The translations under genes and the position numbers were made by a program. From contig OY970389.1 in the NCBI GenBank assembly GCA_963720235.1, positions 62,001 through 126,000 on the forward strand: a DNA stretch of 64,000 nucleotides, written 5' to 3'. A model generated the notes under the pieces. It did no database searches and was not told the origin of the DNA. It saw only the letters and a list, made by a program, of their open reading frames with translations. Source of the DNA: JACMLC01 sp963720235 (lineage in GTDB: Bacteria; Acidobacteriota; Blastocatellia; Pyrinomonadales; Pyrinomonadaceae). Positions 25,814-35,204 of this stretch are shown here, one piece after another. The stretch's first letter is position 1. Each line of letters starts with the position of its first letter.

Positions 25814-28543
25814 ATGAGCACTGCACGCCTGAGCAAAGCCATCCACAAAGACTCTCGCCTTTCCAAAATCTTCATCAACTTCTTTATCACGAGCGCAGCC
25901 CTGCTCTTTGTCTTGACACTGGCGACGGCTGCACGCGCCGCGACACTCAATGTTCCGGCGGGCGGAGATTTTCAGGCGGCTCTGAATTCCGCGCAGCCCG
26001 GCGACACGATTATCCTCGCCGCCGGTGCGAGCTATACAGGCCCTTTCACTTTGCCTAACAAGAGCGGCAGCGCATACATCACTATCCAATCATCTGCACT
26101 CGCCAGCATGTCCGCAGCAGGCACGCGCATCTCGCCGGCCTACGCCGCGATGATGCCCAAGCTGATTGCGCCGCATGCTCAATCCGCGCTGCAAACAGCA
26201 GCCAGCGCGCATCACTTTCGTTTCGTCGGCATAGAATTCACAGTCGCTTCGGCCAACGTGAATGTCTATAACCTGATTGATTTAGGAAGCGACCAGCAAC
26301 AGCAGCAGAGCCTTGTGCCGCACCACCTGACATTCGACCGTTGCTATGTGCACGCGCATGTCAATCAGAGTTCGACGGGTTGGGTGCGCAACGGCTTTGC
26401 TTTGAATGCGAGCCATGTTGATATTCTCGACTCTTACATCTCAGAGTTTCGCCTGCTTGATAACGAAGGGCATGGCATTGTCGGTTGGAACGGCCCCGGC
26501 CCATTTAAGATTGTCAATAATTTTATCGAAGCTTCGGGCATCAATGTGATGTTCGGCGGAGCATGGGCTTTTAGCGGAATGAATCCGGCTGACCTAGAGT
26601 TTCGGCGCAATCATGTCAGCAAGCGACCGGAATGGCGCGGCGTCTATTCCGTCAAAAATCTGTTCGAGTTGAAAGACATGAAGCGCGCCGTGATAGACGG
26701 CAACCTGTTTGAATATAACTGGGCGCACGCGCAACCCGGCTACGCCATAGTCTTTACTCCGGCCTCGCTTCAGAGCGGCCCGCAGGCGCGCGTCGAAGAT
26801 GTGCAGTTTACAAACAACATCGTCCGCCATTCCGCCAACGGAGTGAATATGACTGGCCGCGATTATGGCGACCCAAGCTATCCGAACATTCCTGTGCAGA
26901 ACAATCGCATTACGATAAAGAACAACTTGTTTGACGACATCGGCGGACAGTGGGGCGACGGTAGATTCCTGCAACTGACGAGCGGCAACGGGCCGGATGA
27001 TTTAGTTCTGGACCACAACACAGTCATCCACACAGGCACTGTCATCGTGCTCGATAGCGGGCCGGAAGCGCGCTTTATCTTCAATAACAATCTGATGTCG
27101 CACAACGCTTACGGCATTATCGGAGTCGGTTCGCTCGGCGGCGGCATCGGCAGCGTTGCGCTCAATGCTTATATGCCCGGACATATTTTCAGGCGCAATG
27201 TGATTGCGGGCGCGAATCAGTCTCAGTATCCGACAGACAATTACTATCCTGCTTCTTTGAACTCGGCAGGATTCGTCAACAGCCCGGCTGGCAATTATCG
27301 CCTCTCAACTTCAAGCCCTTATAGAAATGCCGGAACCGACGGCAAAGACATCGGCTGCGACTTTGTAGCTCTTGAAGCAGCGATGGGCGGCGGCGCAGAT
27401 CCCGGCCCGTCGCCGTCGCCGTCACCTTCTCCCTCGCCGTCAGCCTCGCCGTCGCCTTCTGCGTCTCCGTCTCCTGGCCCAATGGGCGCGCTGGTTGACG
27501 ATTTCAACGACAACGTGTTCGACCCGTCCAAGTGGGTCTATAACACGATTCAGGGAGCAATCTACACAGGGCCTGCGGCGTGGGATGCGACAGTGCCTGT
27601 GCTTGAGCGCAATCAGCGGTTAGAGATTTCTCCGCGCGTGAATGTGACGGGCGACCATTACAACGGCTATGTGTTTGCGAATGGCTGGAACCTGACGAAC
27701 GCGCGTGCGACCATCGAAGTCTTGCAGTCAGCCGTCAACAGCGCGAACACAAATCTGGCGGTCTGTCTCAATCCTACAAACTTCTACATGATTTCAGTCG
27801 AAGACGGGCAACTGCGCTTCGAGCAGGTCATAAGCGGCAGCCGCACGACTACCAGCATTGCTTACAACGCATCACAGCATCGCTTCTGGCGGATTCGTCA
27901 TGAGCCTTCCAGTGATTCGATTATCTTTGAGACGAGCGCGGACGGGCAATCATGGGCGACACAGCGCACGGTCGCGCGGCAGATAGCTATCACCTCTCTC
28001 AGAGCAGAAGTGAGCGCGGGAACGTGGCAGGTCGTCAGCGCGCCCGGCATGGCTATCTTTGATAACTTCCGTCTCGAATCGAATAACCCTGCCGTTGCGC
28101 TTCTCTCGCCGACGATGGTTGGCAACGCCTATAACCTGGCGATGGCGATGGCAGAGCCGGGAAGCAATTTAAGCGCGCGCTCCACTCTGCTGACCACGAG
28201 CATCGAGCATGCATACGCGGCCTTTGCGGGCGAGTACAACCGCTTCTCTGCGGCCAGCCAGATAGACACGCTCCTGCGCAATGCGATTGTTTCCGCCTCG
28301 CTGATAGAGGGGACGCCGCGTCAAATAAAACGCAAGCGCGTGCTCATCACTGCGCAGTATCTGAGTGATGCATTGAGCCTGATGCAAACGACAGGCGCGC
28401 GTGTGGCGAGCAGCGAGATGAACAGCATGCCTGCTACAGCAACCTCGCAGGCGAGTGCTGGCTCTCGCAGCATGACAGAGAATGTGACGTTGCGTAGGCG
28501 ACGCGGGCGTGCGCCTGCTGCTTCAACTGCGCGAGCGCGTTAA
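25814..28543 (+). CDS. Secreted right-handed beta-helix protein with Ser-Pro linker and C-terminal beta-sandwich
   Basis: A 909-residue protein. Residues 1-42 form a signal peptide ending ATAARA. The beta-helix domain (about 43-525) shows VPAGGDFQAALNSAQPGDTI and coils such as FKIVNNFIEAS and ITIKNNLFDD; it is paralogous to the protein at 15532. A Ser-Pro/Ala linker covers residues 530-556. Then DDFNDNVFDPSKWVYNTI opens a LamG/DUF1349-like beta-sandwich. The C-terminus is basic and lacks a membrane helix, so it is not a PEP-CTERM signal. ATG 25814 follows GTGAGG; a TTG two codons earlier is less likely. Control by the riboswitch just upstream is strongly implied. Likely role: glycan binding or cleavage. 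Confidence 0.8.
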   Translation: MSTARLSKAIHKDSRLSKIFINFFITSAALLFVLTLATAARAATLNVPAGGDFQAALNSAQPGDTIILAAGASYTGPFTLPNKSGSAYITIQSSALASMSAAGTRISPAYAAMMPKLIAPHAQSALQTAASAHHFRFVGIEFTVASANVNVYNLIDLGSDQQQQQSLVPHHLTFDRCYVHAHVNQSSTGWVRNGFALNASHVDILDSYISEFRLLDNEGHGIVGWNGPGPFKIVNNFIEASGINVMFGGAWAFSGMNPADLEFRRNHVSKRPEWRGVYSVKNLFELKDMKRAVIDGNLFEYNWAHAQPGYAIVFTPASLQSGPQARVEDVQFTNNIVRHSANGVNMTGRDYGDPSYPNIPVQNNRITIKNNLFDDIGGQWGDGRFLQLTSGNGPDDLVLDHNTVIHTGTVIVLDSGPEARFIFNNNLMSHNAYGIIGVGSLGGGIGSVALNAYMPGHIFRRNVIAGANQSQYPTDNYYPASLNSAGFVNSPAGNYRLSTSSPYRNAGTDGKDIGCDFVALEAAMGGGADPGPSPSPSPSPSPSASPSPSASPSPGPMGALVDDFNDNVFDPSKWVYNTIQGAIYTGPAAWDATVPVLERNQRLEISPRVNVTGDHYNGYVFANGWNLTNARATIEVLQSAVNSANTNLAVCLNPTNFYMISVEDGQLRFEQVISGSRTTTSIAYNASQHRFWRIRHEPSSDSIIFETSADGQSWATQRTVARQIAITSLRAEVSAGTWQVVSAPGMAIFDNFRLESNNPAVALLSPTMVGNAYNLAMAMAEPGSNLSARSTLLTTSIEHAYAAFAGEYNRFSAASQIDTLLRNAIVSASLIEGTPRQIKRKRVLITAQYLSDALSLMQTTGARVASSEMNSMPATATSQASAGSRSMTENVTLRRRRGRAPAASTARAR
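27401..27481 (+). repeat. Ser-Pro linker microsatellite
   Basis: Codons 530-556 of the beta-helix gene are a run of TCG/TCT/TCC and CCG/CCT codons encoding alternating serine and proline with some alanine. It links the beta-helix to the C-terminal domain. Low-complexity coding of this kind can vary in length by slippage. Confidence 0.85.
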
Positions 28544-28650
28544 GGCTTAAAGGGAAATGAGCCTCATGAGCATTAGTCTCGATGGCTTGTTTTCGAGCAT
28601 CGCATGACCTGCGATTTTAAGATTGGCATGGGGTCTCCCGTGTCATTAGA

Positions 28651-28694
28651 GAGGCGCGAAGGGCGACAACTCAGGCAGTCGCTTTTCGCGCCTC
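28651..28694 (+). terminator. Hairpin after the beta-helix gene, probable terminator
   Basis: GAGGCGCGAA (28651-28660) pairs with TTCGCGCCTC (28685-28694), and GCGAC (28663-28667) with GTCGC (28678-28682), giving about 15 base pairs. TTAATT follows the stem. A second, AT-flanked hairpin with core CGCGC..GCGCG lies near 28757-28787. The rest of the 284-base gap from 28544 to 28827 holds no gene. The riboswitch-controlled gene therefore seems to be transcribed separately from the exosortase block. Confidence 0.6.
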
Positions 28695-28827
28695 TTAATT
28701 CAAGGACGCGAAAAATTGCGTTCTCAGGGAAAAGGGGCGGATTCATCTTTTTATCAAAAACGCGCTCGGCGCGTGAATTTTTGATTGTTCCGGCGGCAGG
28801 TTTTGCGCTAAGCTCTTAGCCGAGCGA

Positions 28828-29988
28828 GTGCCTTATTCGCTCCTGCGCACAAAATCCATGGTGCGGGAAAGTGCCCCTTCGCGCATCATGGCATCTCTTG
28901 ACCAAAAAGCAAACATGAGTGCTATCCGTGCGGTCTGGAAAACTTTTGCGATAGTTGCTGCGCTCAGCTTTCTCTATGCGAGTGTACTGTCGAAGCTCGG
29001 CCACGATTGGTGGACGGATGAGAACTATTCGCACGGGCTGCTGATTCCTTTTATCATCGGATACATTCTCTGGCTTGAAAGGCCACGCCTCGCAAACACT
29101 ACGCAGCATCCCAGACTCTGGTGGGGAGGCGCACTTGTCCTGTTCGCCCTCGCGGGTTTGTGGGCCGGGACGGTCGGCGCAGAGCTTTTCGTGCAGCGAC
29201 TCTCGCTGCTCTTGATGCTGGCAGGCATCGTCGTTTACTTCTGGGGATTCAAGCTGCTGCGCCTCGCGCTTGTCCCGCTCTTCCTGCTCCTGCTGGCGAT
29301 TCCCATTCCGGCCATCATCTTTAATCAGATAGCTTTTCCACTCCAACTTTTTGCTTCGCGCTGCGCCGTCTGGGTGATGCGCGCGTTTGATATTTCTGTA
29401 CTGCGACAAGGGAATATCATAGAGCTAATGCCGCTCGGCGCGAGCCAGCCCAAGAAGCTCGAAGTCGTCGAAGCCTGTAGCGGGATTCGCTCTCTGATGA
29501 CTTTAGTTACGTTGGCTGTCGTCTTTGCTTATTTCACTTATCCGAGAAAAGATGACAATGACGACTCCGGCGAGTCCGGGCCAACGGAGCATCAAGAGCC
29601 GCGAGGTCGTTTCGCTTTCCTGAAGAGCTATGGCTTCTGGCGTTCGGTCATTCTCGTGTTGTCTGCGATTCCGATTGCGATTGCGACCAACGCTCTGCGC
29701 GTGGGCGGCACAGGAGTTCTGGCGAATTACTATGGCTCAAAGGCGGCGGACGGTTTCTTTCATTACTTCTCAGGCTGGGTTGTCTATGTCATTGCTTTCA
29801 TCTTGTTGCTGATTGTTGGCTGGCTCTTGGAGCGCGCGGGCAGATTTTGGGGCCATCATAAAAGTGAAGCTCAAGAGGCTGCGGACGTGAAGCAGGAAAA
29901 GAGAACTGCGCAGGCAGAGGCGGCTGTGCGTCCGAGAGAGAAGACTGCTGCTCCTGTGAAAGCGATTCCGGTGAAGGGGACGGATTGA
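28828..29988 (+). CDS. Exosortase
   Basis: A 386-residue polytopic membrane protein of the exosortase/archaeosortase family, which cuts C-terminal sorting signals and couples the protein to the envelope. The catalytic triad is visible: Cys217 in EVVEACSGIRSL, Arg291 in NALRVGGTG and His312 in GFFHYFSGW. About eight membrane helices are seen, with the NYSHGLLIPFIIGYILW block near residue 70. The C-terminal tail after residue 345 is charged and poorly conserved. The start is uncertain: GTG 28828 or ATG at 28858, 28888 or 28915, none with a good ribosome-binding site. EpsI follows 13 bases later. The exact exosortase subtype cannot be set. Confidence 0.92.
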   Translation: MPYSLLRTKSMVRESAPSRIMASLDQKANMSAIRAVWKTFAIVAALSFLYASVLSKLGHDWWTDENYSHGLLIPFIIGYILWLERPRLANTTQHPRLWWGGALVLFALAGLWAGTVGAELFVQRLSLLLMLAGIVVYFWGFKLLRLALVPLFLLLLAIPIPAIIFNQIAFPLQLFASRCAVWVMRAFDISVLRQGNIIELMPLGASQPKKLEVVEACSGIRSLMTLVTLAVVFAYFTYPRKDDNDDSGESGPTEHQEPRGRFAFLKSYGFWRSVILVLSAIPIAIATNALRVGGTGVLANYYGSKAADGFFHYFSGWVVYVIAFILLLIVGWLLERAGRFWGHHKSEAQEAADVKQEKRTAQAEAAVRPREKTAAPVKAIPVKGTD

Positions 29989-30001
29989 AGTTTTAAAGAG
30001 C

Positions 30002-30667
30002 ATGAAGACGAAGCTCAACTCCATTGTCTCTTGGCGGTACGGATTGCTGCTGGCGGTGCTTATCGTCGGCGGGCTCTTCATACACTTATGGGAGCGTGCG
30101 GGCGAGGCGCGTGTCGCGCGGCGTGCGCTCAAAGAGTTGCCAGCGCAACTGGGCCAGTGGCGACAGGCCGGAAGCGACCAGCGATTTGACCCGGAGGTCG
30201 AGAACGTACTTCTGGCGGATGATTATGTCTCGCGCAATTACGCTCTGCCGGATGGCCGCATGGTCTCTGTCTATGTCGGCTACTATGCGACGCAGCGCAC
30301 GGGCGCGACCTATCACAGCCCGCTTAACTGCCTGCCCGGTTCAGGCTGGACTTTGTACGACCCCGCGAGAATCGAGATTAAATCGCCGGACGGCGTGCGC
30401 GCCTTTGAGGCCAATCGCTTTATCGTGCAGAACGGCAGTGACAGGCAGTTTCTTATCTACTGGTATCAGGGACGCGGGCGGGCCGTGGCGAGCGAGTATT
30501 GGGACAAGGTTTTTAAAGTGATAGACAGCGCGCGGCGCAGGCGTTCGGATGGCGCGATGGTGCGTTTGATGACCTCTGCCGCGCAGTCTGAAACAGAGGC
30601 ATTGAAGATTGCGACAGACCTCGCAGGGGAGATGGCGACGGTGCTGCCAGATTTTGTGCCGGACTGA
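30002..30667 (+). CDS. epsI: EpsI family exosortase-associated protein
   Basis: A 221-residue protein with one N-terminal membrane helix (about residues 13-29) and an extracytoplasmic EpsI domain. Conserved blocks are LPAQLGQW, then VYVGYYATQRTGATYHSPLNCLPGSGW, and later FLIYWYQGRGR. EpsI is usually next to, or fused with, exosortase in exopolysaccharide loci; its biochemical role is unknown. The gene lies 13 bases after the exosortase and most likely shares its transcript. Confidence 0.9.
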   Translation: MKTKLNSIVSWRYGLLLAVLIVGGLFIHLWERAGEARVARRALKELPAQLGQWRQAGSDQRFDPEVENVLLADDYVSRNYALPDGRMVSVYVGYYATQRTGATYHSPLNCLPGSGWTLYDPARIEIKSPDGVRAFEANRFIVQNGSDRQFLIYWYQGRGRAVASEYWDKVFKVIDSARRRRSDGAMVRLMTSAAQSETEALKIATDLAGEMATVLPDFVPD

Positions 30668-30992
30668 AAGAGTCTTTTGAAATCCACTGAAACGGGCTAA
30701 ATTCCAGCATTTTTAGGAAAATAGCTTGAATTGTCTCTTTTCATATATTACCTTCCTCTCCCCTTTAGCGAATTATTTTGAGAGGGACGGAAGGCAAGCT
30801 GTTCATCGGTTTTTGAGAAAGCTTTGCTGATTACCTGATTCACGCTCTCGACCTGTGGCATTGCCCGCCGCAAACTGTAGAGAGTGAGAGAATTTGAAAC
30901 GCCCGGATGTTGCTACGGCCAGCGCCTGCGACCTTTTGCTCAGGTCAGAGGCGCGCGACCGCTGGAAGCAGCAGTAGGAGTGACAGCCCCAG
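30668..30992 (+). promoter_or_regulatory. Upstream region of the PrsT-like gene with a structured leader
   Basis: No gene is seen in these 325 bases. A strong nested hairpin lies at 30922-30954: GCGCCT pairs with AGGCGC (30949-30954), and GACCT (30930-30934) with AGGTC (30942-30946). It ends 38 bases before the ATG. AGGAG at 30976-30980 is the probable ribosome-binding site, though 12 bases from the start. TGGCATTGCCCGCCGC near 30857 resembles a sigma-54 site but has the wrong spacing. No known riboswitch class is recognised. Confidence 0.45.
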
Positions 30993-33386
30993 ATGAATCT
31001 TCAAGAGTGCACCCAACCTCGTAGTCTCAGAATTTTGATGTGCATGCTTGTCATCGCTCTCTTTGCGTTGGCCGGTTGCACAAATCCCGAAAAAGCCAAA
31101 AACGAATACCTGCGTCGCGGCGAAACTTTCATGAAAGAGGGGCGTTATCAGGAAGCCTCTATCGAGTTTCGCAATGCGATTCAGGTTGATGAAAAGTTTG
31201 CTGCGGCACACTGGGGACTCGCGCTGGCCTATGAAGGCTTGCAGCGTTTCCCTGAATCCATTGATGAGCTAAAGCGCACGATGGACATTGACCCGAATCA
31301 TCTGGATTCGCGTGTCAAGCTTGCTAATTATTATCTCGTCGGCAAACCGCCACAACTCGCTGCTGCGGAACAACTCGCCAACGACGTGCTGCAAAAAAAT
31401 CCGAATCACATCGAAGGCATCATCCTGCGCGCCAGCGTCCTTTCGGCGCAGAACAAATCAGCCGAAGAAGTTTTGGCGGAAATCAATCGCGCCATCGGTC
31501 TCGACCCGAAACGGATTGAGACTTACTTGAGCCTCGCGCGCTTTCATCTGAATCGCAATGATGCGGGCAAAGCCGAAGAGACTTTCCGCCGCGCTATCTC
31601 AATCAACGAAGGCTCTGCTCTGGCCCACACACAGTTCGGCAGCTTTCTGGCCCAGATGAATCGCATGGATGAGGCCGAAAGAGAGATGCGCCGCGCAGTC
31701 GAAGTTGAACCGGGCAATCGTGATTCGCATCTCTCGCTCGCCAGCTTCTATCTTGCCAATAAACGGTTTGATAAAGCGGAAGAATCTTACGCGGCTCTGG
31801 CGCGTCTGAGCAGTGGCCGTGTGGACGGGCGCGCGGTGCTCGCGGATTTCTATGCCTCCGTCAATCGTCCTGACGAAGCTATCAAAATTTATCAGGACAT
31901 TCTGGCGAAAGCTCCAGACTACACGCGCGGGCGTTATCGCCTGGGCGAAATTCTGCTTGAGCGCGGCGACACCGGCGGGGCCGCAGGGCAGGCCGATATA
32001 GTTTTGAAAAAAAATGAGAATGACAGACAGGCTCTACAGCTTCGCGCGCGCGTGCGTTTGCAGACAGGCCAGACGCGCGAGGCCATCAAAGATTTGGAAG
32101 AGGTCTTGAAGCAAGAGCCAAATTCGCGTTCCGGTCTCTACTTTATGGCCGAAGCCAGAATGCGCGCGGGACAGATTGAGCAGGCGCGCAATATTGCAGG
32201 AGATTTGATTCGCTATTACCCGGATTATCTGCCGGGCAAGCTCTTGCAGATGCAGATTAACTTTGCCGCGAAGGATGCCAAGTCAGTCCTGGCTCTCTCG
32301 AACGAATTGCTGGATCGCTTGAGCAAGTCCACGCCGGATATTGAGACTTCGCCGCAACTGATGGCGGATGCGCGCGCCAAAGCTCTGATGTCGCGCGGGC
32401 TGGCCCAATTACAACTCGGCAACACGGAAGCCGCCAAGCAGGATTTGACGATGGCGCGCGATCAGGCTCCAAACTCTCCTGTGTCGCATATCAATCTGGC
32501 GCGCATCTCTTTGAAAGAGGGCAAGACGGACGAGGCCATCTCGCTTTACGAGCGCGCGCTGGCTATTGACAGCGCGAACTATGATGCGCTAAATGGACTG
32601 GTCAATATCTACGTCAAACAGGGCCGCACAGACCAGGCGCATGCGCGTGTGGATCAAGCCATCAGCTCGCAGCCGGGAAATCGTGACTCACTCGCCACGC
32701 TGCATTACCTGAAAGCGCAAGTCCACGTTTATGAAAAGAATGCCGGCAACGCGGAAGCAGAGTTGCGCCGCGCGCTGGATAATAATCCGAATTATCTGGC
32801 GGCCTACTTTGCCCTCGGCGCGCTCTTTGCCAACACAAGCCAGCAGGAACGCGCGATTGCAGAATATCGCCGCGTGATAGAGCGCAAGCCGGATGATGTC
32901 GCGGCCTATACCTTAATCGGCATGATTGAAGACAGTCGCGGGAATTACGACGCGGCGGCAGAGAATTATCGCAAGGCTCTGGAGCTAGACCAGAACATGG
33001 CGATTGCGGCCAACAATCTGGCATGGATTTACGCAGCCCACGGCAAAGGCAATCTGGATGAAGCGCAGAGACTCGCGCAGGGAGTGGTCCAGAAATATCC
33101 AGATGAAGCAGGATTTGTGGACACGCTCGGTTGGGTCTTTTACAAGAAGGGACTTTACCCTGCCGCCATAGAGCAAATCCAAAAGGCTATCGCGCGCGAT
33201 GAAGCCAATGCCAGCAGAACCGGCGCTGCGCCCGCTCCTGTTTACCGTTTTCATCTGGGCCTCGCGCTTGTCGCCAGAGGCGACAAGGCTGGCGGGCGCA
33301 GGGAACTGGAAGCGGCTCTCAATCTGGCAAGAAGAGCGCCGTTTGCCGAAGCAGACGAAGCACGCAAAGCTCTGGCGACGCTCTAG
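30993..33386 (+). CDS. prsT: PrsT-like TPR lipoprotein of the exosortase/EPS system
   Basis: A 797-residue protein. Residues 1-29 form a lipoprotein signal ending LAGC, with Cys29 as the lipidated residue. The rest is almost entirely tetratricopeptide repeats (roughly 18-20), for example YLRRGETFMKEGRYQEASIEF and AIAEYRRVIERKPDDVAAY. Long TPR lipoproteins of this type occur in XrtA/PEP-CTERM exopolysaccharide loci as PrsT, probably scaffolding the export machinery across the periplasm. The neighbourhood agrees: EpsI upstream and Wzz-like, ATPase and kinase genes downstream. An internal ATG at 31038 is a possible alternative start. The gene name is by family and context. Confidence 0.8.
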   Translation: MNLQECTQPRSLRILMCMLVIALFALAGCTNPEKAKNEYLRRGETFMKEGRYQEASIEFRNAIQVDEKFAAAHWGLALAYEGLQRFPESIDELKRTMDIDPNHLDSRVKLANYYLVGKPPQLAAAEQLANDVLQKNPNHIEGIILRASVLSAQNKSAEEVLAEINRAIGLDPKRIETYLSLARFHLNRNDAGKAEETFRRAISINEGSALAHTQFGSFLAQMNRMDEAEREMRRAVEVEPGNRDSHLSLASFYLANKRFDKAEESYAALARLSSGRVDGRAVLADFYASVNRPDEAIKIYQDILAKAPDYTRGRYRLGEILLERGDTGGAAGQADIVLKKNENDRQALQLRARVRLQTGQTREAIKDLEEVLKQEPNSRSGLYFMAEARMRAGQIEQARNIAGDLIRYYPDYLPGKLLQMQINFAAKDAKSVLALSNELLDRLSKSTPDIETSPQLMADARAKALMSRGLAQLQLGNTEAAKQDLTMARDQAPNSPVSHINLARISLKEGKTDEAISLYERALAIDSANYDALNGLVNIYVKQGRTDQAHARVDQAISSQPGNRDSLATLHYLKAQVHVYEKNAGNAEAELRRALDNNPNYLAAYFALGALFANTSQQERAIAEYRRVIERKPDDVAAYTLIGMIEDSRGNYDAAAENYRKALELDQNMAIAANNLAWIYAAHGKGNLDEAQRLAQGVVQKYPDEAGFVDTLGWVFYKKGLYPAAIEQIQKAIARDEANASRTGAAPAPVYRFHLGLALVARGDKAGGRRELEAALNLARRAPFAEADEARKALATL

Positions 33387-33490
33387 GTCGCTTGAGAGCT
33401 TAAGTCACCAGATGTTTTTGATAATCCCGCGCAGCTTTAAAAAGCGCATGCCCCGCTTAGAAGCCGCGCATAAAATAGAAGTGACGGGAA

Positions 33491-33551
33491 CAGTTTTCAG
33501 TTTTTAGTTTTCAGAAAAAGCACGAACTGTCTTACTGAAAACTGAAAACTA
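33491..33551. repeat. CAGTTTTCAGT family inverted repeat
   Basis: The left arm (33491-33514) contains CAGTTTTCAGTTTTTAGTTT and the right arm (33534-33551) is its near inverse complement, CTGAAAACTGAAAACTA. It is AT-rich, unlike its surroundings, and lies between the PrsT-like and Wzz-like genes. It could form a hairpin in the message; no other copy was seen in the window. Confidence 0.65.
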
Positions 33552-33582
33552 TTCTCACAACTTTTTTCAAGGAGTGCCTGTT

Positions 33583-35202
33583 ATGAGCGTTGATTTTCGC
33601 CAGCGAACGCCGGGCGAGTACGCGCAAATTCTTTGGAGACGCAAGTGGCTGATAGTCCTTCCGGCTATCGCTGTGGCCTGCGCCGTCGCATGGGTCGTGT
33701 GGCGGCTCCCGAATATTTACGAATCAACTACACTCCTGATTGTCAGGCCGCCGTCGATTCCAGATGCGATGGTTAAGTCAATCTCTGACGAAGACCTCTC
33801 CTTACGCATCAACAACATCAACCAGCAGGTGCAAAGCCGCTCGTCGCTTGAGCCGTTGATTGTCAAATACAATCTCTATCAGGCAGACCGCCAGAATGGC
33901 GTGCCGATGGAAGAGCTTGTCAACCGCATGCGCAACCTCATACGCGTTGACATCGAAAGCGGCGGCGACGAAAAGAGCATTCCGGGTTTCCGCATCTACT
34001 TCAAAGGGCGCGACCCGCAGACGACGCGCGCCGTGACGGCTGAGCTGGCGAGCAAGTATGTCAACGCGCAGGCCGAAGGCGCGCAGGGTCAAGCCGAGCA
34101 GACTAGGAATTTCTTTGAGCAGGAATTGCAGAAGGCGCGCCAAGAGCTTGATGACATAGACAACAAACGTCTCAACTACATGATGGAGAACGTCAATCGT
34201 CTTCCGTCGAGCACGCAATCTCTCATCGGCCAGCTCACTGGCCTGCGCGAACAACAGAAATCTCTCATTACAGAAATCGGGCGTATGCGTGACACGCGCA
34301 CGCTTCTCAGTCGTCAGCTTGGCGACCTTGAGGAGCAATCCGTCCGCGACAATACGGAAGTCGCAGAGGATTTGGCAGACCCGAAAAAGACGCAAGCCTA
34401 CGGCATTCTGCTCAGTCAGAAAGCGACTGTCGAAGCAGAGTTGCAGGAGATGCGCACGACGCTCAAGGAGCAGAATCCAGACCTCAAGCGCAAACAGGCG
34501 CAGCTTGATTCCATCGTCCGCGAGATGCAGCAACTGAACACGGATGCTACTGCCAAAGTCGAGCAGATTAGAACCCGCCGCGAAGGCCGCGCAGACCTCA
34601 GGCTCAACAGCCTCAAGTATGAGATAGAAAAACTTGACCGCCAGATAGAACGTCAGGAAGGCACGATGGCCGTGACCGAAGGCCAGCTCGCGGAATTGCA
34701 GACGCGCATCAACAGCGTGCCTGATGCAGAGGTCGCGCTCGAATCCATGAACCGCGACTATCAGACAAAGAAGGCTCTGTACGATCAATTACTGGAAAAG
34801 AAGCGCGATGCGGATTTGGCTGCGACGGTGCAGATTAACGCGCAGGGCGAGACGATTCAGGTCATAGACCCTGCCAGTTTGCCGCAGACTCCCGTTGCTC
34901 CGAAACGTCTGACGCTGATTGGTCTTGGCCTCTGTCTTGGATTGGGCGTCGGCGTCGGCTTCGCAATCTTGTTTGAAGTGCCGCGACTGATGACGATTCA
35001 GACTGTGGATGATGCAATGCATTACACGAACCTGCCTGTGCTGGCGAGTGTGCCGGATTTGCTGACGCCGCAGGAGGCGCGGCGGTTGCCGCGTGCGCGG
35101 TTGCTCTGGCTTGCCGCAGGCGTTGTCGCAACCATCGTCAGCATTCCAGTTCTCGCGTTTGCTTTAAAACTATCGCATGTCTTTGACCGCTTCGTTATTT
35201 AA
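33583..35202 (+). CDS. Wzz-like chain-length determinant, exosortase-associated
   Basis: A 539-residue polysaccharide co-polymerase. It has a short cytoplasmic start, a membrane helix at about residues 24-43, a long periplasmic coiled coil (about 160-400, rich in E, Q, R and L) and a second helix near residue 450, followed by further hydrophobic segments near 500-530. The first 20 residues (TPGEYAQILWRRKWLIV) and RLPNIYESTTLLIVRPP are typical of Wzz domains. These proteins set chain length and interact with tyrosine kinases such as the one at 36361. ATG 33583 is chosen because GGAG lies 8 bases upstream; GTG 33574 would overlap that site. Confidence 0.85.
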   Translation: MSVDFRQRTPGEYAQILWRRKWLIVLPAIAVACAVAWVVWRLPNIYESTTLLIVRPPSIPDAMVKSISDEDLSLRINNINQQVQSRSSLEPLIVKYNLYQADRQNGVPMEELVNRMRNLIRVDIESGGDEKSIPGFRIYFKGRDPQTTRAVTAELASKYVNAQAEGAQGQAEQTRNFFEQELQKARQELDDIDNKRLNYMMENVNRLPSSTQSLIGQLTGLREQQKSLITEIGRMRDTRTLLSRQLGDLEEQSVRDNTEVAEDLADPKKTQAYGILLSQKATVEAELQEMRTTLKEQNPDLKRKQAQLDSIVREMQQLNTDATAKVEQIRTRREGRADLRLNSLKYEIEKLDRQIERQEGTMAVTEGQLAELQTRINSVPDAEVALESMNRDYQTKKALYDQLLEKKRDADLAATVQINAQGETIQVIDPASLPQTPVAPKRLTLIGLGLCLGLGVGVGFAILFEVPRLMTIQTVDDAMHYTNLPVLASVPDLLTPQEARRLPRARLLWLAAGVVATIVSIPVLAFALKLSHVFDRFVI

Positions 35203-35204
35203 AG

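Noticed and set aside
27401..27481. Short tandem repeats that could suggest a CRISPR or minisatellite
   Set aside because: They are in-frame Ser-Pro codons within a secreted protein linker; there are no spacers.
30857..30873. Sigma-54-like site TGGCATTGCCCGCCGC before the PrsT-like gene
   Set aside because: The GG and GC elements are one base too far apart, and the TTGC element is missing.
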